Assembly (NCBI GenBank): GCA_015056865.1 | Contig: SVFM01000016.1 | Coordinates: forward strand, 1 to 64,000 | From: Lachnospiraceae bacterium | Lineage (GTDB): Bacteria > Bacillota > Clostridia > Lachnospirales > Lachnospiraceae | Length of the DNA stretch: 64,000 nucleotides | Reading direction: 5' to 3' | Part shown: piece after piece, positions 8,414-16,046 of the stretch | Layout of the letters: each line of letters begins with the position of its first letter | How positions within the stretch are numbered: position 1 is the first letter of the stretch | Made by a program: the position numbers and the translations under genes | Notes under the pieces: generated by a model | What the model was told of the DNA's origin: nothing | Database searches by the model: none | What the model saw: only the letters and a program-made list of their open reading frames with translations

Positions 8414-9277
8414 ATGGCAACACTTGGTATACCGCAGAACACTATTGCAGTGCTGCAAAAGTATAATTTTAACATACAAAAAAGATTTGGCCAGAATTTT
8501 TTGATCGATACCACTGTGCTGGAGCGTATTATTGGAGCAGCCCAGATCACAAAAGAGGATTGTGTGCTGGAGATCGGTCCCGGTTTGGGCACTATGACCC
8601 AATATTTGGCAGAGCGAGCCAGAGAAGTGATGGCTGTGGAGATTGACAGAAATCTGATCCCTATTTTGGAGGATACTCTGTCAGCGTATGACAATGTAAC
8701 CGTTATCAATGAAGATATTTTGAAGGTGGATATAGGAGCCTTGGCAGCTGAGAAAAACGGTGGCAGGCCCATCAAGGTGGTGGCCAATCTGCCTTATTAT
8801 ATCACCACCCCCATTATTATGGGACTTTTTGAAAGTCATGTGCCTTTGCAGAGCATCACTGTGATGGTGCAAAAAGAGGTGGCAGACCGGATGCAGGTAG
8901 GGCCCGGCACCAAAGACTACGGAGCGTTGTCTTTGGCAGTGCAGTATTATGCCAAGCCGGAGATCGTGGCAAATGTACCCCCCAACTGTTTTATACCCAG
9001 ACCCAATGTGGGCAGCGCTGTGATCCGGCTGACCCGGTACGAGCAGCCGCCGGTGCAGGTGCAGGATGAAAAATTTATGTTTGCTCTGATCCGGGCTTCT
9101 TTTAATCAGAGACGAAAAACGCTGGTCAATGGGTTGACCGGTGCACCGGAGCTTCATCTGACGAAGGAGCAGGTGGCAACAGCCCTGGAACAGATCGGGG
9201 TATCCGTTCAGATCAGAGGGGAGGCGCTCACATTGGCGCAGTTTGCAGCACTGAGTGATGCGCTGAAGCCCTGCTAG
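8414..9277 (+). CDS. rsmA: 16S rRNA dimethyladenosine transferase RsmA/KsgA
   Basis: A 287-residue SAM-dependent enzyme that dimethylates two adjacent adenosines in the 3' helix of 16S rRNA. Evidence: KRFGQNFL at residues 23-30, SAM loop EIGPGLG (GPGLG at 55-59), NLPYYIT (from residue 125), and the C-terminal FNQRRKTL of KsgA proteins. Length is normal for the family. The start at 8414 follows GGAGGCG; a longer frame overlaps the upstream gene without a ribosome site. Confidence 0.97.
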   Translation: MATLGIPQNTIAVLQKYNFNIQKRFGQNFLIDTTVLERIIGAAQITKEDCVLEIGPGLGTMTQYLAERAREVMAVEIDRNLIPILEDTLSAYDNVTVINEDILKVDIGALAAEKNGGRPIKVVANLPYYITTPIIMGLFESHVPLQSITVMVQKEVADRMQVGPGTKDYGALSLAVQYYAKPEIVANVPPNCFIPRPNVGSAVIRLTRYEQPPVQVQDEKFMFALIRASFNQRRKTLVNGLTGAPELHLTKEQVATALEQIGVSVQIRGEALTLAQFAALSDALKPC

Positions 9278-9284
9278 AGCAGAC

Positions 9285-9313
9285 TTGTATTTTGTCGAAA
9301 TGTGTCGTATAAT
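9285..9313 (+). promoter_or_regulatory. Candidate promoter of the SHOCT protein gene
   Basis: TTGTAT (9285-9290), 17-bp spacer and perfect TATAAT (9308-9313), placing transcription start about 24 bases before the start codon at 9344. Confidence 0.65.
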
Positions 9314-9343
9314 CAAATCAAATTTATATGGGAGGGTATAGAT

Positions 9344-9835
9344 ATGTTCAAAAATATTGGAAAGAAAATCAAGGTACTTGCAGTGATCTTATGCTGGATT
9401 GGCATTACCGTATCGGTTATTGCGGCTATAGTAATGATCTTCCAGGCGATGGATTCGTATTATTTCGACGATATGTATATCGTGTCAGCGATTATTGTGC
9501 TCCTGGTAGGTCCTTTGCTTTCTTGGGTGACAAGTTTCTTCATGTATGGTTTTGGTGAGCTGATCGACAAAACCTGTGTGATCGCAAAAAACACCGAGGG
9601 GCTGAGAGCCAAGCCCGTTCCTGCTCCCGTACAGATGCCCACACCGGTGTCTGCTCCCGCACCCATGCCCGTGGCAGCACCTATCCCTGTTCCTGCATCG
9701 GCACCTGCTCCTGCGCCCGTGCCGGCGATGCAGAATAATGCAAACGAGGAGAGATTGGCAACTTTGGAGCAGTGGAAACAAAAGGGTCTGATCACAGAAG
9801 AAGAATATCAGCGGAAGAAAACAGATTTAACATAA
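9344..9835 (+). CDS. Membrane protein with Pro/Ala-rich linker and SHOCT tail
   Basis: A 163-residue protein with two transmembrane helices (about 9-32 and 43-66), then a long linker of Pro-Ala-Pro-Val-Pro steps (about 88-130) and a C-terminal SHOCT motif (LEQWKQKGLITEEEYQRKK). SHOCT segments are short oligomerisation helices found at the ends of many bacterial membrane proteins. GGGAGG lies 8 bases before the ATG. Function unknown; it likely forms a set with the next gene, which also ends in a SHOCT-like helix. Confidence 0.75.
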   Translation: MFKNIGKKIKVLAVILCWIGITVSVIAAIVMIFQAMDSYYFDDMYIVSAIIVLLVGPLLSWVTSFFMYGFGELIDKTCVIAKNTEGLRAKPVPAPVQMPTPVSAPAPMPVAAPIPVPASAPAPAPVPAMQNNANEERLATLEQWKQKGLITEEEYQRKKTDLT

Positions 9836-9860
9836 GTTGTGATATACAAGGAGGAAAACT

Positions 9861-10976
9861 ATGTTTTGTGCGCAATGCGGATCAAAGTTAAGTGAAGATG
9901 CAGCGTTTTGCTCTAATTGCGGAAACCCCGTTGCCCGTAGGGCGACGGTCTCCCAGGAACCGATTGTGGAAGAAACCGTGGCATTAGAGGAGATTCTTGT
10001 AGAAGAAGTTGTGGCAGAAGAACCTGTAGCCGAGGAGCCTGCAACCGAGGAGCCCGTAGCTGAGGAACTTGTAGTGGAAGATTCTGTAGCAGATGAATCT
10101 GTGGCCGAGGAACCCGTAGCGGAAGAGGTTATCGCTGAGGAACCTGTAGCGGAAGAACCCTTGACTCCGGAACCGATGGTTCAGCCCGTGCCGGTTCCTG
10201 TGAAAATGCAGCCGATGGTCATCCGAAAGAAAGGTTCCATTGGAGCAGGATCCTTTGTGGTATCATTGATTTTGTATATTTTAGCAGCCGGTGTATATTT
10301 GGCTTGCTGCGCCGGCCTGTCAGCCACATATAGATGGGGAGGGGTCAATATACTACCTCTTATGCTGCGCTTTGTTCCTATTTTGGTTTTGATTATCCAT
10401 GCGATATTGTGTAAGTGTACGAAGTTACAGATTTTATTCCCGCTGGCTTTTCTTGTGGAATTTCTGTATGCGTCCTACACGGGTATTCTAAATATGATGA
10501 ATATTGCTAAGGAACTTGTGATTTACCGGCAGCAGGAGACGATGATTTTTGTAGAGATCATTTTAAGCCTGTTCACCATAATTCTTTATGGCTTGTTGAT
10601 CATAGATTCCTTTATCAAGACACAAAAGAGGGTACTTTCCTTCATTGCTCTTTCTTTGTTGACTGTGATCCAGTTGTATGGAGTTGCACAGAATTTGATC
10701 TATGCTGCAGAATGGTCAATCAGATATTATGAAATCTTTATGATATATACCCTCAATGCGGTTTTGGGAATCAGCTATTTCTTTGTATACATAGCCAGTA
10801 TCGTGCTTTTGATTGGCATTGTGATCAGAAACAGAAAAAATGCGATGATCCACAGACAGAAGCAAGACCTAAGTCTGGAACAGATGTTGTTGCTTTTGAG
10901 ACAACAATTTGAAGCTGGGCAGATAGGGGAGCCGGAATATAGTGCCAGAAGAGCTGAGATTATCAGCAAATTATAA
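9861..10976 (+). CDS. Zinc-ribbon membrane protein with acidic repeat linker
   Basis: A 371-residue protein. The N-terminal double-CxxC zinc ribbon (CAQCG at residue 3, CSNCG at residue 18) is followed by a Glu/Pro/Val/Ala low-complexity segment (about 35-105, many EEPVA steps), then five to six transmembrane helices (about 125-315) and a SHOCT-like C terminus (FEAGQIGEPEYSARRAEI). GGAGG precedes the ATG. A terminator follows at 10998. Function not recognised; the domain order suggests a membrane scaffold. Confidence 0.8.
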   Translation: MFCAQCGSKLSEDAAFCSNCGNPVARRATVSQEPIVEETVALEEILVEEVVAEEPVAEEPATEEPVAEELVVEDSVADESVAEEPVAEEVIAEEPVAEEPLTPEPMVQPVPVPVKMQPMVIRKKGSIGAGSFVVSLILYILAAGVYLACCAGLSATYRWGGVNILPLMLRFVPILVLIIHAILCKCTKLQILFPLAFLVEFLYASYTGILNMMNIAKELVIYRQQETMIFVEIILSLFTIILYGLLIIDSFIKTQKRVLSFIALSLLTVIQLYGVAQNLIYAAEWSIRYYEIFMIYTLNAVLGISYFFVYIASIVLLIGIVIRNRKNAMIHRQKQDLSLEQMLLLLRQQFEAGQIGEPEYSARRAEIISKL

Positions 10977-10997
10977 AATTCATGCATATCAGACAAG

Positions 10998-11034
10998 GGG
11001 CGAGAAGAGATATTCTTTTCGTCCTTTTAATATT
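10998..11034 (+). terminator. Rho-independent terminator after the zinc-ribbon gene
   Basis: GGGCGAGAAGA (10998-11008) pairs with TCTTTTCGTCC (11014-11024) with two G-U pairs, followed by TTTTAATATTTTTT. Confidence 0.8.
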
Positions 11035-11089
11035 TTTTATTAAAAACACAATATCTTGTGTTTTTTCTACAAATTTCCACTATATTTTT

Positions 11090-11118
11090 TTGACATAAGG
11101 TACCGTAGTGTGTTAAAC
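11090..11118 (+). promoter_or_regulatory. Promoter of the TPR/acidic-repeat protein gene
   Basis: Consensus TTGACA (11090-11095), 17-bp spacer and TTAAAC (11113-11118; TAAACT with an 18-bp spacer is equivalent). The gene starts about 40 bases later. Confidence 0.6.
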
Positions 11119-11164
11119 TGTAAAAGAAAACTGGGGTATTTTTCAATCAAGGGAGCGCGCGGCC

Positions 11165-13672
11165 GTGGATAAGTACGAATACAGGATAAAGTCCGAAGAA
11201 ATTGAAAATTTGATCACAAAAGGAAAATATGCGGAGGCAGTTGAGATTGCAGATACTATAGACTGGCGTCGGGTAAAAAGCGTTATGATGCTTTGCAAAG
11301 TCAGCGATCTATATAAGATCAACAGACGCTTTGAGGATAGTGTGGAATTGCTGTTGTTAGCATACGATAGACATCCGGGAGGAAGGTCCATCGTTTATTC
11401 TCTGTGTGAATTGGCCATTCGAATGGGTGATTTGGTACAGGCGGTGGAATATTACAAGGAGTTTGTTCAGGTTGCCCCTATGGACAGCGGTAAATACATA
11501 CTTCGTTACAAATTATATGAGGCACAGGATGTGAGTTTGGAGGAGCGCATTGCTGTGCTGGAAGAGTTCAAGGCAGTGGATTACGTGAGCTATACGGAAA
11601 AATGGGCCTATGAGCTGGCATATCTGTACCATAGAGTAGGATTGGCCACCAGATGTGTGGAAGAATGTGATGAGCTGATTCTTTGTTGTGGCGTAGGGAA
11701 ATATGTGCTGAAGGCCATGGAACTGAAAATGTTGCACGAACCCCTGACACCGGAGCAGCAAATGAAGTACGATATCGAGAAGGGGATCCGCCGCAGCGGT
11801 ATTGTAGACACTCAGCAGGAGCTGGAACGTCGAGAGGCTGATGTAATGGATGCACCTACTACAGAAATACCGTCCGGAGATTTGGATATCGAAGTGAAAA
11901 TGGTGGGCGTCAACCAGTACGACACCATCAACATCCAAAAAGAGTTGGCAGAAAACATGAAAAATCTGTGGGAGCCTTCTGAAGAAGATACAAGGATAAT
12001 GCCGGATATAGATGAGTTTGCTCAGGAGCAACAAGCGTCCGGGGAGCCGGTAGCCCAGGAGCCCGCAGCTGAGGAAGCCGTAGTGGAGGAAGCTCCAGTG
12101 GAGGAGCCGCCGAAGGAGACAAAGGTGGAGGAAGTTTTCTTTGGTGAGACTGTGGATATGGACGAAGCTACCAGGCAGGTTGTGGATGCACTGCAGGAAG
12201 AGTCTGCTGCAGAGGAAGAACCCAGGAATGATCTTCAGAAAACATATGAAAAGATTCTGGGTATGGAATTCGACGGTCAGATCAGTTTTCTGATGCCGGA
12301 GACGGAGCAGATTGAAAAGCAGATCACCGGTCAGATCCGCCTGGATGAAGTGTTGCTGGAGTGGGAAAAGGTAAAGAAGGATAACGAAGAGAAACGTAAG
12401 GAAGCCGTACGTCAGCGTGTGCTGGAACAGACAGGAACCATGTTTACGGAGTTCGAGGCTTCCATACGGGATGGTTTGTTGGAGAAACTGGAGAGCGATC
12501 AGGTAGCGGAAGAGCCTCAGATGGAGGTGGCCGCTGAGGAAATTACAGAGGAGCCACAGGAATCTGAAACAGAGATTTTTGCCCAAGAAGAACTTGTAGA
12601 GGAAATTCAGGAAACAGAGGCAGAGGTATCGGCCGAAGAAGAGTCTGAGGAGGAAATTCAGGAAGTAGAGGCAGAGATATCTGCGGAAGAAGTGCCTGAG
12701 GAAGAAATTCAGGAAATAGAGCCGGAGGCATCTGCTGAGGAACAGCCTGAGGAGGAAATTCAGGAAACAGAGCCGGAGGCATCTGCTGAAGAACAGCCTG
12801 AGGAGGAAATTCAGGAAGTAGAGGCAGAGATACCTGCCGAGAAAGAGCCCAAGGAAGAAATTCAGCAAGCGGAAGCCCAAGTGCCCGCAGAGGAACCGGT
12901 GGCGGTAGCGGAAGAGAAGAAGACCGTCAGAGAATTTTCACCGGAAGAGGAAGAATTGTTCGGTGCATATGCCCACAGTGAATCGGTAAAAGAACAGATC
13001 ATTCACGCTATTGACAAGACCTCCATGGCTTCTTATACCGGCAATGTGATCATCACCGGTAATGAGAGCACAGATCCCATGACCCTTGCAAGGAATATGG
13101 TCAAAGAGATCAAGAGCCTGGATAAGAATTTCTCCGGCAAGATCGCAAAGATTTCTTCGGAGTCTTTGAACCGGAAAGATTTAATGCAGACCCTGGATCA
13201 GATGTGGAACGGTGCATTGATCATTCAAAGAGCGGCCGGTATGGAGTCTTCAGTGGCAGAAAAATTATACAAAGCGCTGAACCAGGAAGGGAAAGGGATC
13301 ATTGTTCTGCTGGTAGATACCAAGAAGGCTATGAACAGATTTTTGCGGGAGAATGAAAAATTCGAGCAGATCTTTAATATCCGTGTTGATATAGAGGCTC
13401 CCAGCAATGATGTGCTGGTTAAATTTGGTAAAAATTATGCCAGAGAAAAAGAGTATAGTATCGATGAACTGGGCGTGCTGGCACTACATACCAAGATAGC
13501 AGACAGACAGACCAGTGATCATTCGGTAACAATAGGTGAAGTTCAGGAAATAGTGGATGAGGCTATTCGTCATGCTAATCGTAAGAATCTGAAACATTTC
13601 TTTGACATACTGGTTGCCAGAAGATACGATGAAGAAGATATGATCATACTCAGAGAAAAAGATTTTGTTTAA
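11165..13672 (+). CDS. TPR, acidic-repeat and degenerate AAA+ domain protein
   Basis: An 835-residue cytoplasmic protein in three parts. Residues 5-205 are TPR-like helical hairpins. Residues 270-600 are very acidic and include a 17-residue tandem repeat (478-575). Residues 615-835 follow the layout of a CbxX/SpoVK-type AAA+ module, but the Walker A position reads GNESTDPMT (632-640, no GKT) and the Walker B position reads GALIIQRAA (from 683, no DE). It should therefore not hydrolyse ATP. GTG start, weak ribosome site (GGGAG about 10 bases upstream). It is alone between a promoter and a bidirectional terminator. The role is inferred to be a scaffold. Confidence 0.8.
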   Translation: MDKYEYRIKSEEIENLITKGKYAEAVEIADTIDWRRVKSVMMLCKVSDLYKINRRFEDSVELLLLAYDRHPGGRSIVYSLCELAIRMGDLVQAVEYYKEFVQVAPMDSGKYILRYKLYEAQDVSLEERIAVLEEFKAVDYVSYTEKWAYELAYLYHRVGLATRCVEECDELILCCGVGKYVLKAMELKMLHEPLTPEQQMKYDIEKGIRRSGIVDTQQELERREADVMDAPTTEIPSGDLDIEVKMVGVNQYDTINIQKELAENMKNLWEPSEEDTRIMPDIDEFAQEQQASGEPVAQEPAAEEAVVEEAPVEEPPKETKVEEVFFGETVDMDEATRQVVDALQEESAAEEEPRNDLQKTYEKILGMEFDGQISFLMPETEQIEKQITGQIRLDEVLLEWEKVKKDNEEKRKEAVRQRVLEQTGTMFTEFEASIRDGLLEKLESDQVAEEPQMEVAAEEITEEPQESETEIFAQEELVEEIQETEAEVSAEEESEEEIQEVEAEISAEEVPEEEIQEIEPEASAEEQPEEEIQETEPEASAEEQPEEEIQEVEAEIPAEKEPKEEIQQAEAQVPAEEPVAVAEEKKTVREFSPEEEELFGAYAHSESVKEQIIHAIDKTSMASYTGNVIITGNESTDPMTLARNMVKEIKSLDKNFSGKIAKISSESLNRKDLMQTLDQMWNGALIIQRAAGMESSVAEKLYKALNQEGKGIIVLLVDTKKAMNRFLRENEKFEQIFNIRVDIEAPSNDVLVKFGKNYAREKEYSIDELGVLALHTKIADRQTSDHSVTIGEVQEIVDEAIRHANRKNLKHFFDILVARRYDEEDMIILREKDFV
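12598..12888 (+). repeat. 51-bp tandem repeat encoding acidic 17-residue units
   Basis: Nearly six in-frame copies of a 51-bp unit, each beginning GAGGAAATTCAG or close to it and encoding EEIQE-x-E-x-E-x-SAEE-xx-E. Copies 3 and 4 are almost identical, which points to recent expansion by slippage or unequal crossing-over. Copy number probably varies between strains. Confidence 0.9.
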
Positions 13673-13673
13673 G

Positions 13674-13708
13674 AAAAACGGTCCGTCTGTTATGGCGGAC
13701 CGTTTTTA
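13674..13708. terminator. Bidirectional terminator between convergent genes
   Basis: ACGGTCCG (13678-13685) and CGGACCGT (13696-13703), flanked by A-run and T-run on opposite sides, so it can end both the plus-strand gene at 11165 and the minus-strand gene at 13714. Confidence 0.85.
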
Positions 13709-13713
13709 AATGA

Positions 13714-14055
13714 TCATCCAAAAACGTGACTGATCAGGGCGCGAATGGGAGATCTTTGATTGAGAGCCGGCGCAGGAATGTGTTCTTTGGCCGCCATTTG
13801 GGACAAATACGTGTATTTTTTCAGTAGTGCATTGATTTCATAAATATAACAGTCGATTAATTCAGGGTCAGTGGCATTGTCAAAACCTGCGTAAGCTGTT
13901 TCCAATGCATCCCGGGTTTTTTCCATGGATTCCTGCAGGCTGGGGCAGCCGAACTCTTCTTCTACCGGTATTTGTTGTAGTCTTTTTTCATGGAACAATA
14001 CCTTCATGTCATATTCCTTTCCAAACATAGTTCCTTTTATAAACAGTATAGCCAT
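13714..14055 (-). CDS. YaaL-like (DUF2508) protein
   Basis: A 113-residue small soluble helical protein. The core TRDALETAYAGFDNATDPELID followed by IYEINALLKKYTYL matches the DUF2508/YaaL pattern (helix, ATDP-x-LID, helix). The ATG at 14055 has AGGAAAA upstream on the minus strand. In Bacillus subtilis yaaL lies directly before bofA in the same direction; here the BofA-like gene is also next door but on the other strand. Function unknown. Confidence 0.7.
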   Translation of the reverse strand: MAILFIKGTMFGKEYDMKVLFHEKRLQQIPVEEEFGCPSLQESMEKTRDALETAYAGFDNATDPELIDCYIYEINALLKKYTYLSQMAAKEHIPAPALNQRSPIRALISHVFG

Positions 14056-14159
14056 ATTTTTCCTGAATATGCTTGTTTCTTTTGCGCTGTCAAATTGGTT
14101 ATGTTCTAAAGACTGTTCCCGTCAGCATATAAATTGGTAAAAGCCATTGAGGTAACACC

Positions 14160-14432
14160 ATGGAATACCAGAGTATTATTTTGATCATCGTTGCGGTTGG
14201 TGCACTGGTCCTTTTGTTGAGTGCCCTGCGGCAAAAATCTGAGCGGCTTATGAATTTTATTTTGCGTATCGTGACAGGGGTCATACTGATCATCTGTGGC
14301 AATACAGGTGTGGCAATGCTAGGGATGACCGGGGGTGTGGGCATCAATTTGGTGACCCTTTTGACAACCGGAATACTGGGAATTCCGGGGGTTGCAGCGC
14401 TTTTTGCAATTTTTTTCAGCGGTTCTTTGTAG
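14160..14432 (+). CDS. BofA family protein (pro-sigma-K processing inhibitor family)
   Basis: A 90-residue membrane protein with three hydrophobic segments (about 5-20, 33-52 and 60-87). The C-terminal INLVTLLTTGILGIPGVAAL is the BofA family signature. In Bacillus, BofA keeps the SpoIVFB protease inactive in the outer forespore membrane; many Clostridia keep BofA-like proteins without the full system. GAGGT precedes the ATG. The gene is divergent from the YaaL-like gene. Confidence 0.88.
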   Translation: MEYQSIILIIVAVGALVLLLSALRQKSERLMNFILRIVTGVILIICGNTGVAMLGMTGGVGINLVTLLTTGILGIPGVAALFAIFFSGSL

Positions 14433-14468
14433 ATTTTTAACAAAAATGATTTTTTTGAGAATCAAGTC

Positions 14469-14497
14469 TGGACAAGGAGAAAGAAAAGCTCTATAAT
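14469..14497 (+). promoter_or_regulatory. Near-consensus promoter of the Tad pilus operon
   Basis: TGGACA (14469-14474), 17-bp spacer and TATAAT (14492-14497): five of six and six of six matches. The leader of about 90 nt holds a small hairpin (GGAGAC 14544-14549 with GTCTCC 14555-14560) before the first pilus gene. Confidence 0.8.
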
Positions 14498-14593
14498 TCG
14501 GTTTACAGCTTGCAAATTCTTTTGCAGGTTTCTATCTTCATTTGGAGACATCTCGTCTCCGCAAATTCAACTGTAAAATAAAAGCTGAAGGAG

Positions 14594-15010
14594 GTGAAAG
14601 AGATAGGTGTACTTTTATTTCCGGTGAGCGTAGCCTGTATCCGGGATGTAAGAACCGGAAAGATACCCAACATACTGATTTTGATCATAATGGCAATGGG
14701 TATGGGACTGGGTATGTGGAACCATGGTTTGGCGGGTGCCATAGAGTATATTGTCCGGTTCAGTGTGTACATAGCAGCGGCTTATCCTCTTTACGGTATC
14801 GGTGCGGTAGGGGCAGGAGATGTGAAGTTATTAGCCGGAATAGAAGGCTGCTTTGTCTGGACGGAAGGCGTGGTCTGTCTGGGGTGGATCCTGGCGGCAG
14901 CCGGGGCGCTGGCACTGGTAAAATGGATGATTTCCGGGCGAAAAGCTACTTTTCCCATGTCTGTTCCCATGTTGATCGGATTGACAATCCACCTGCTTTG
15001 GCTTGGCTAA
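14594..15010 (+). CDS. tadV: Prepilin peptidase of the Tad system (TadV/CpaA-like, first copy)
   Basis: A 138-residue membrane aspartyl protease of the A24 type. The catalytic aspartates sit in DVRTGKIPN (D about residue 18) and GAGDVKLL (GxGD). It would cleave the Flp pilin and pseudopilins of this operon after the conserved glycine. The start is uncertain: the GTG at 14594 touches the AAGGAGGTG ribosome site, so initiation may occur a few codons later, possibly at a rare codon. First gene after the operon promoter. Confidence 0.88.
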   Translation: MKEIGVLLFPVSVACIRDVRTGKIPNILILIIMAMGMGLGMWNHGLAGAIEYIVRFSVYIAAAYPLYGIGAVGAGDVKLLAGIEGCFVWTEGVVCLGWILAAAGALALVKWMISGRKATFPMSVPMLIGLTIHLLWLG

Positions 15011-15029
15011 AAAGGAATAGGAGGAAGGA

Positions 15030-16046
15030 TTGAAGAAAAAAATATTGGCTTTATGTGATCAGGAAGCAGACTACGTGCAGCACATGACGGAATACTTAAA
15101 GACCCGGAAGGAACTGCCCTTTGAAATTTACGGTTATACCGAACCGGAAAAGTTGGTGGACTTTGGCAAGGCACATGAAATCCAGATGCTGGTAGTGGCA
15201 GAGAATGCCTATACGCTACAGGTAAGCAGGGTCTTGGCAGGGCAGACCATCATTCTGAAGGAAACAAATCAAAAATTATTGGAGGAATTGCCCCAGATCA
15301 GCAAGTATCAAAGGGCGGAAAATGTATATCAATTTATTATGGAGCGTTATCTGGAACAAATATCGATGACAGAAGCTTGGAAAGAGAGCAAAGGACAGGC
15401 TGTGATCATCGGTCTGTATTCTCCCATCCGTCGATGCCTGCAGACCTCTTTTGCGCTGACCTTAGGTCAGTTGCTTGCGGAGCGATATAGTACGCTTTAT
15501 ATTAGCTTTGAGCATTATTGCGGCTGGAACAGATTGTTAAAAAAAGAAGGTGGTAAGGATTTATCAGATTTGTTGTGTCACATCGATGAGGCGGAAGAGA
15601 AATTTTGTCACCGTATATGGATTGCAGAGCAAAAGATAGGCAATCTGGGTTATATTCCACCTTTTTATACAGGGCAGAATCTGATTTATATTACGGCCCA
15701 GGAATGGAGAAAGCTTTTGGACAAGATCGCCCGGACGGGTGGGTATCAATACATTATTTTGGATTTGAGTGAGAGTCTGCAGGGAGTTTTTGATATGCTG
15801 CGGATGTGTAGACGGATTTACACGATTGTACGGGAGGACGAGCCTGCAAGGAGCAAGGTGGAGCAATACGAGCAATTGCTTCGGTGGTACGAATTTGAGG
15901 ATGTACTGGAGAAGACAAGAAAGGAAATCTTGCCCACATTCCAAGAGTTGCCCTCACGGCTGGAGCAGTTTACCAAAGGGGAGCTGGGCAGTTTGGTTAA
16001 AAAGATCATCAAAGAGGATTTGGAGGTGCAGAATGTGGACCTATGA
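15030..16046 (+). CDS. tadZ: TadZ/CpaE-like pilus localisation protein with degenerate P loop
   Basis: A 338-residue protein with a receiver-like N-terminal domain (about 1-115) and a MinD/ParA-like domain (about 120-310). TadZ proteins place the pilus machine at a cell site. The P-loop position reads GLYSPIRRCLQTSFALTLG, so the Lys/Gly-Lys-Thr of a normal deviant Walker A is missing; nucleotide binding is doubtful, as in some TadZ proteins. TTG start with GAGGAAGG upstream. Overlaps tadA by 14 bases. Confidence 0.8.
   Translation: MKKKILALCDQEADYVQHMTEYLKTRKELPFEIYGYTEPEKLVDFGKAHEIQMLVVAENAYTLQVSRVLAGQTIILKETNQKLLEELPQISKYQRAENVYQFIMERYLEQISMTEAWKESKGQAVIIGLYSPIRRCLQTSFALTLGQLLAERYSTLYISFEHYCGWNRLLKKEGGKDLSDLLCHIDEAEEKFCHRIWIAEQKIGNLGYIPPFYTGQNLIYITAQEWRKLLDKIARTGGYQYIILDLSESLQGVFDMLRMCRRIYTIVREDEPARSKVEQYEQLLRWYEFEDVLEKTRKEILPTFQELPSRLEQFTKGELGSLVKKIIKEDLEVQNVDL

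Noticed and set aside
11513..12880. Long minus-strand reading frame (455 codons) opposite the acidic protein gene
   Set aside because: It is the antisense of Glu-rich codons, giving Leu/Phe/Arg-rich nonsense, and has no ribosome site.
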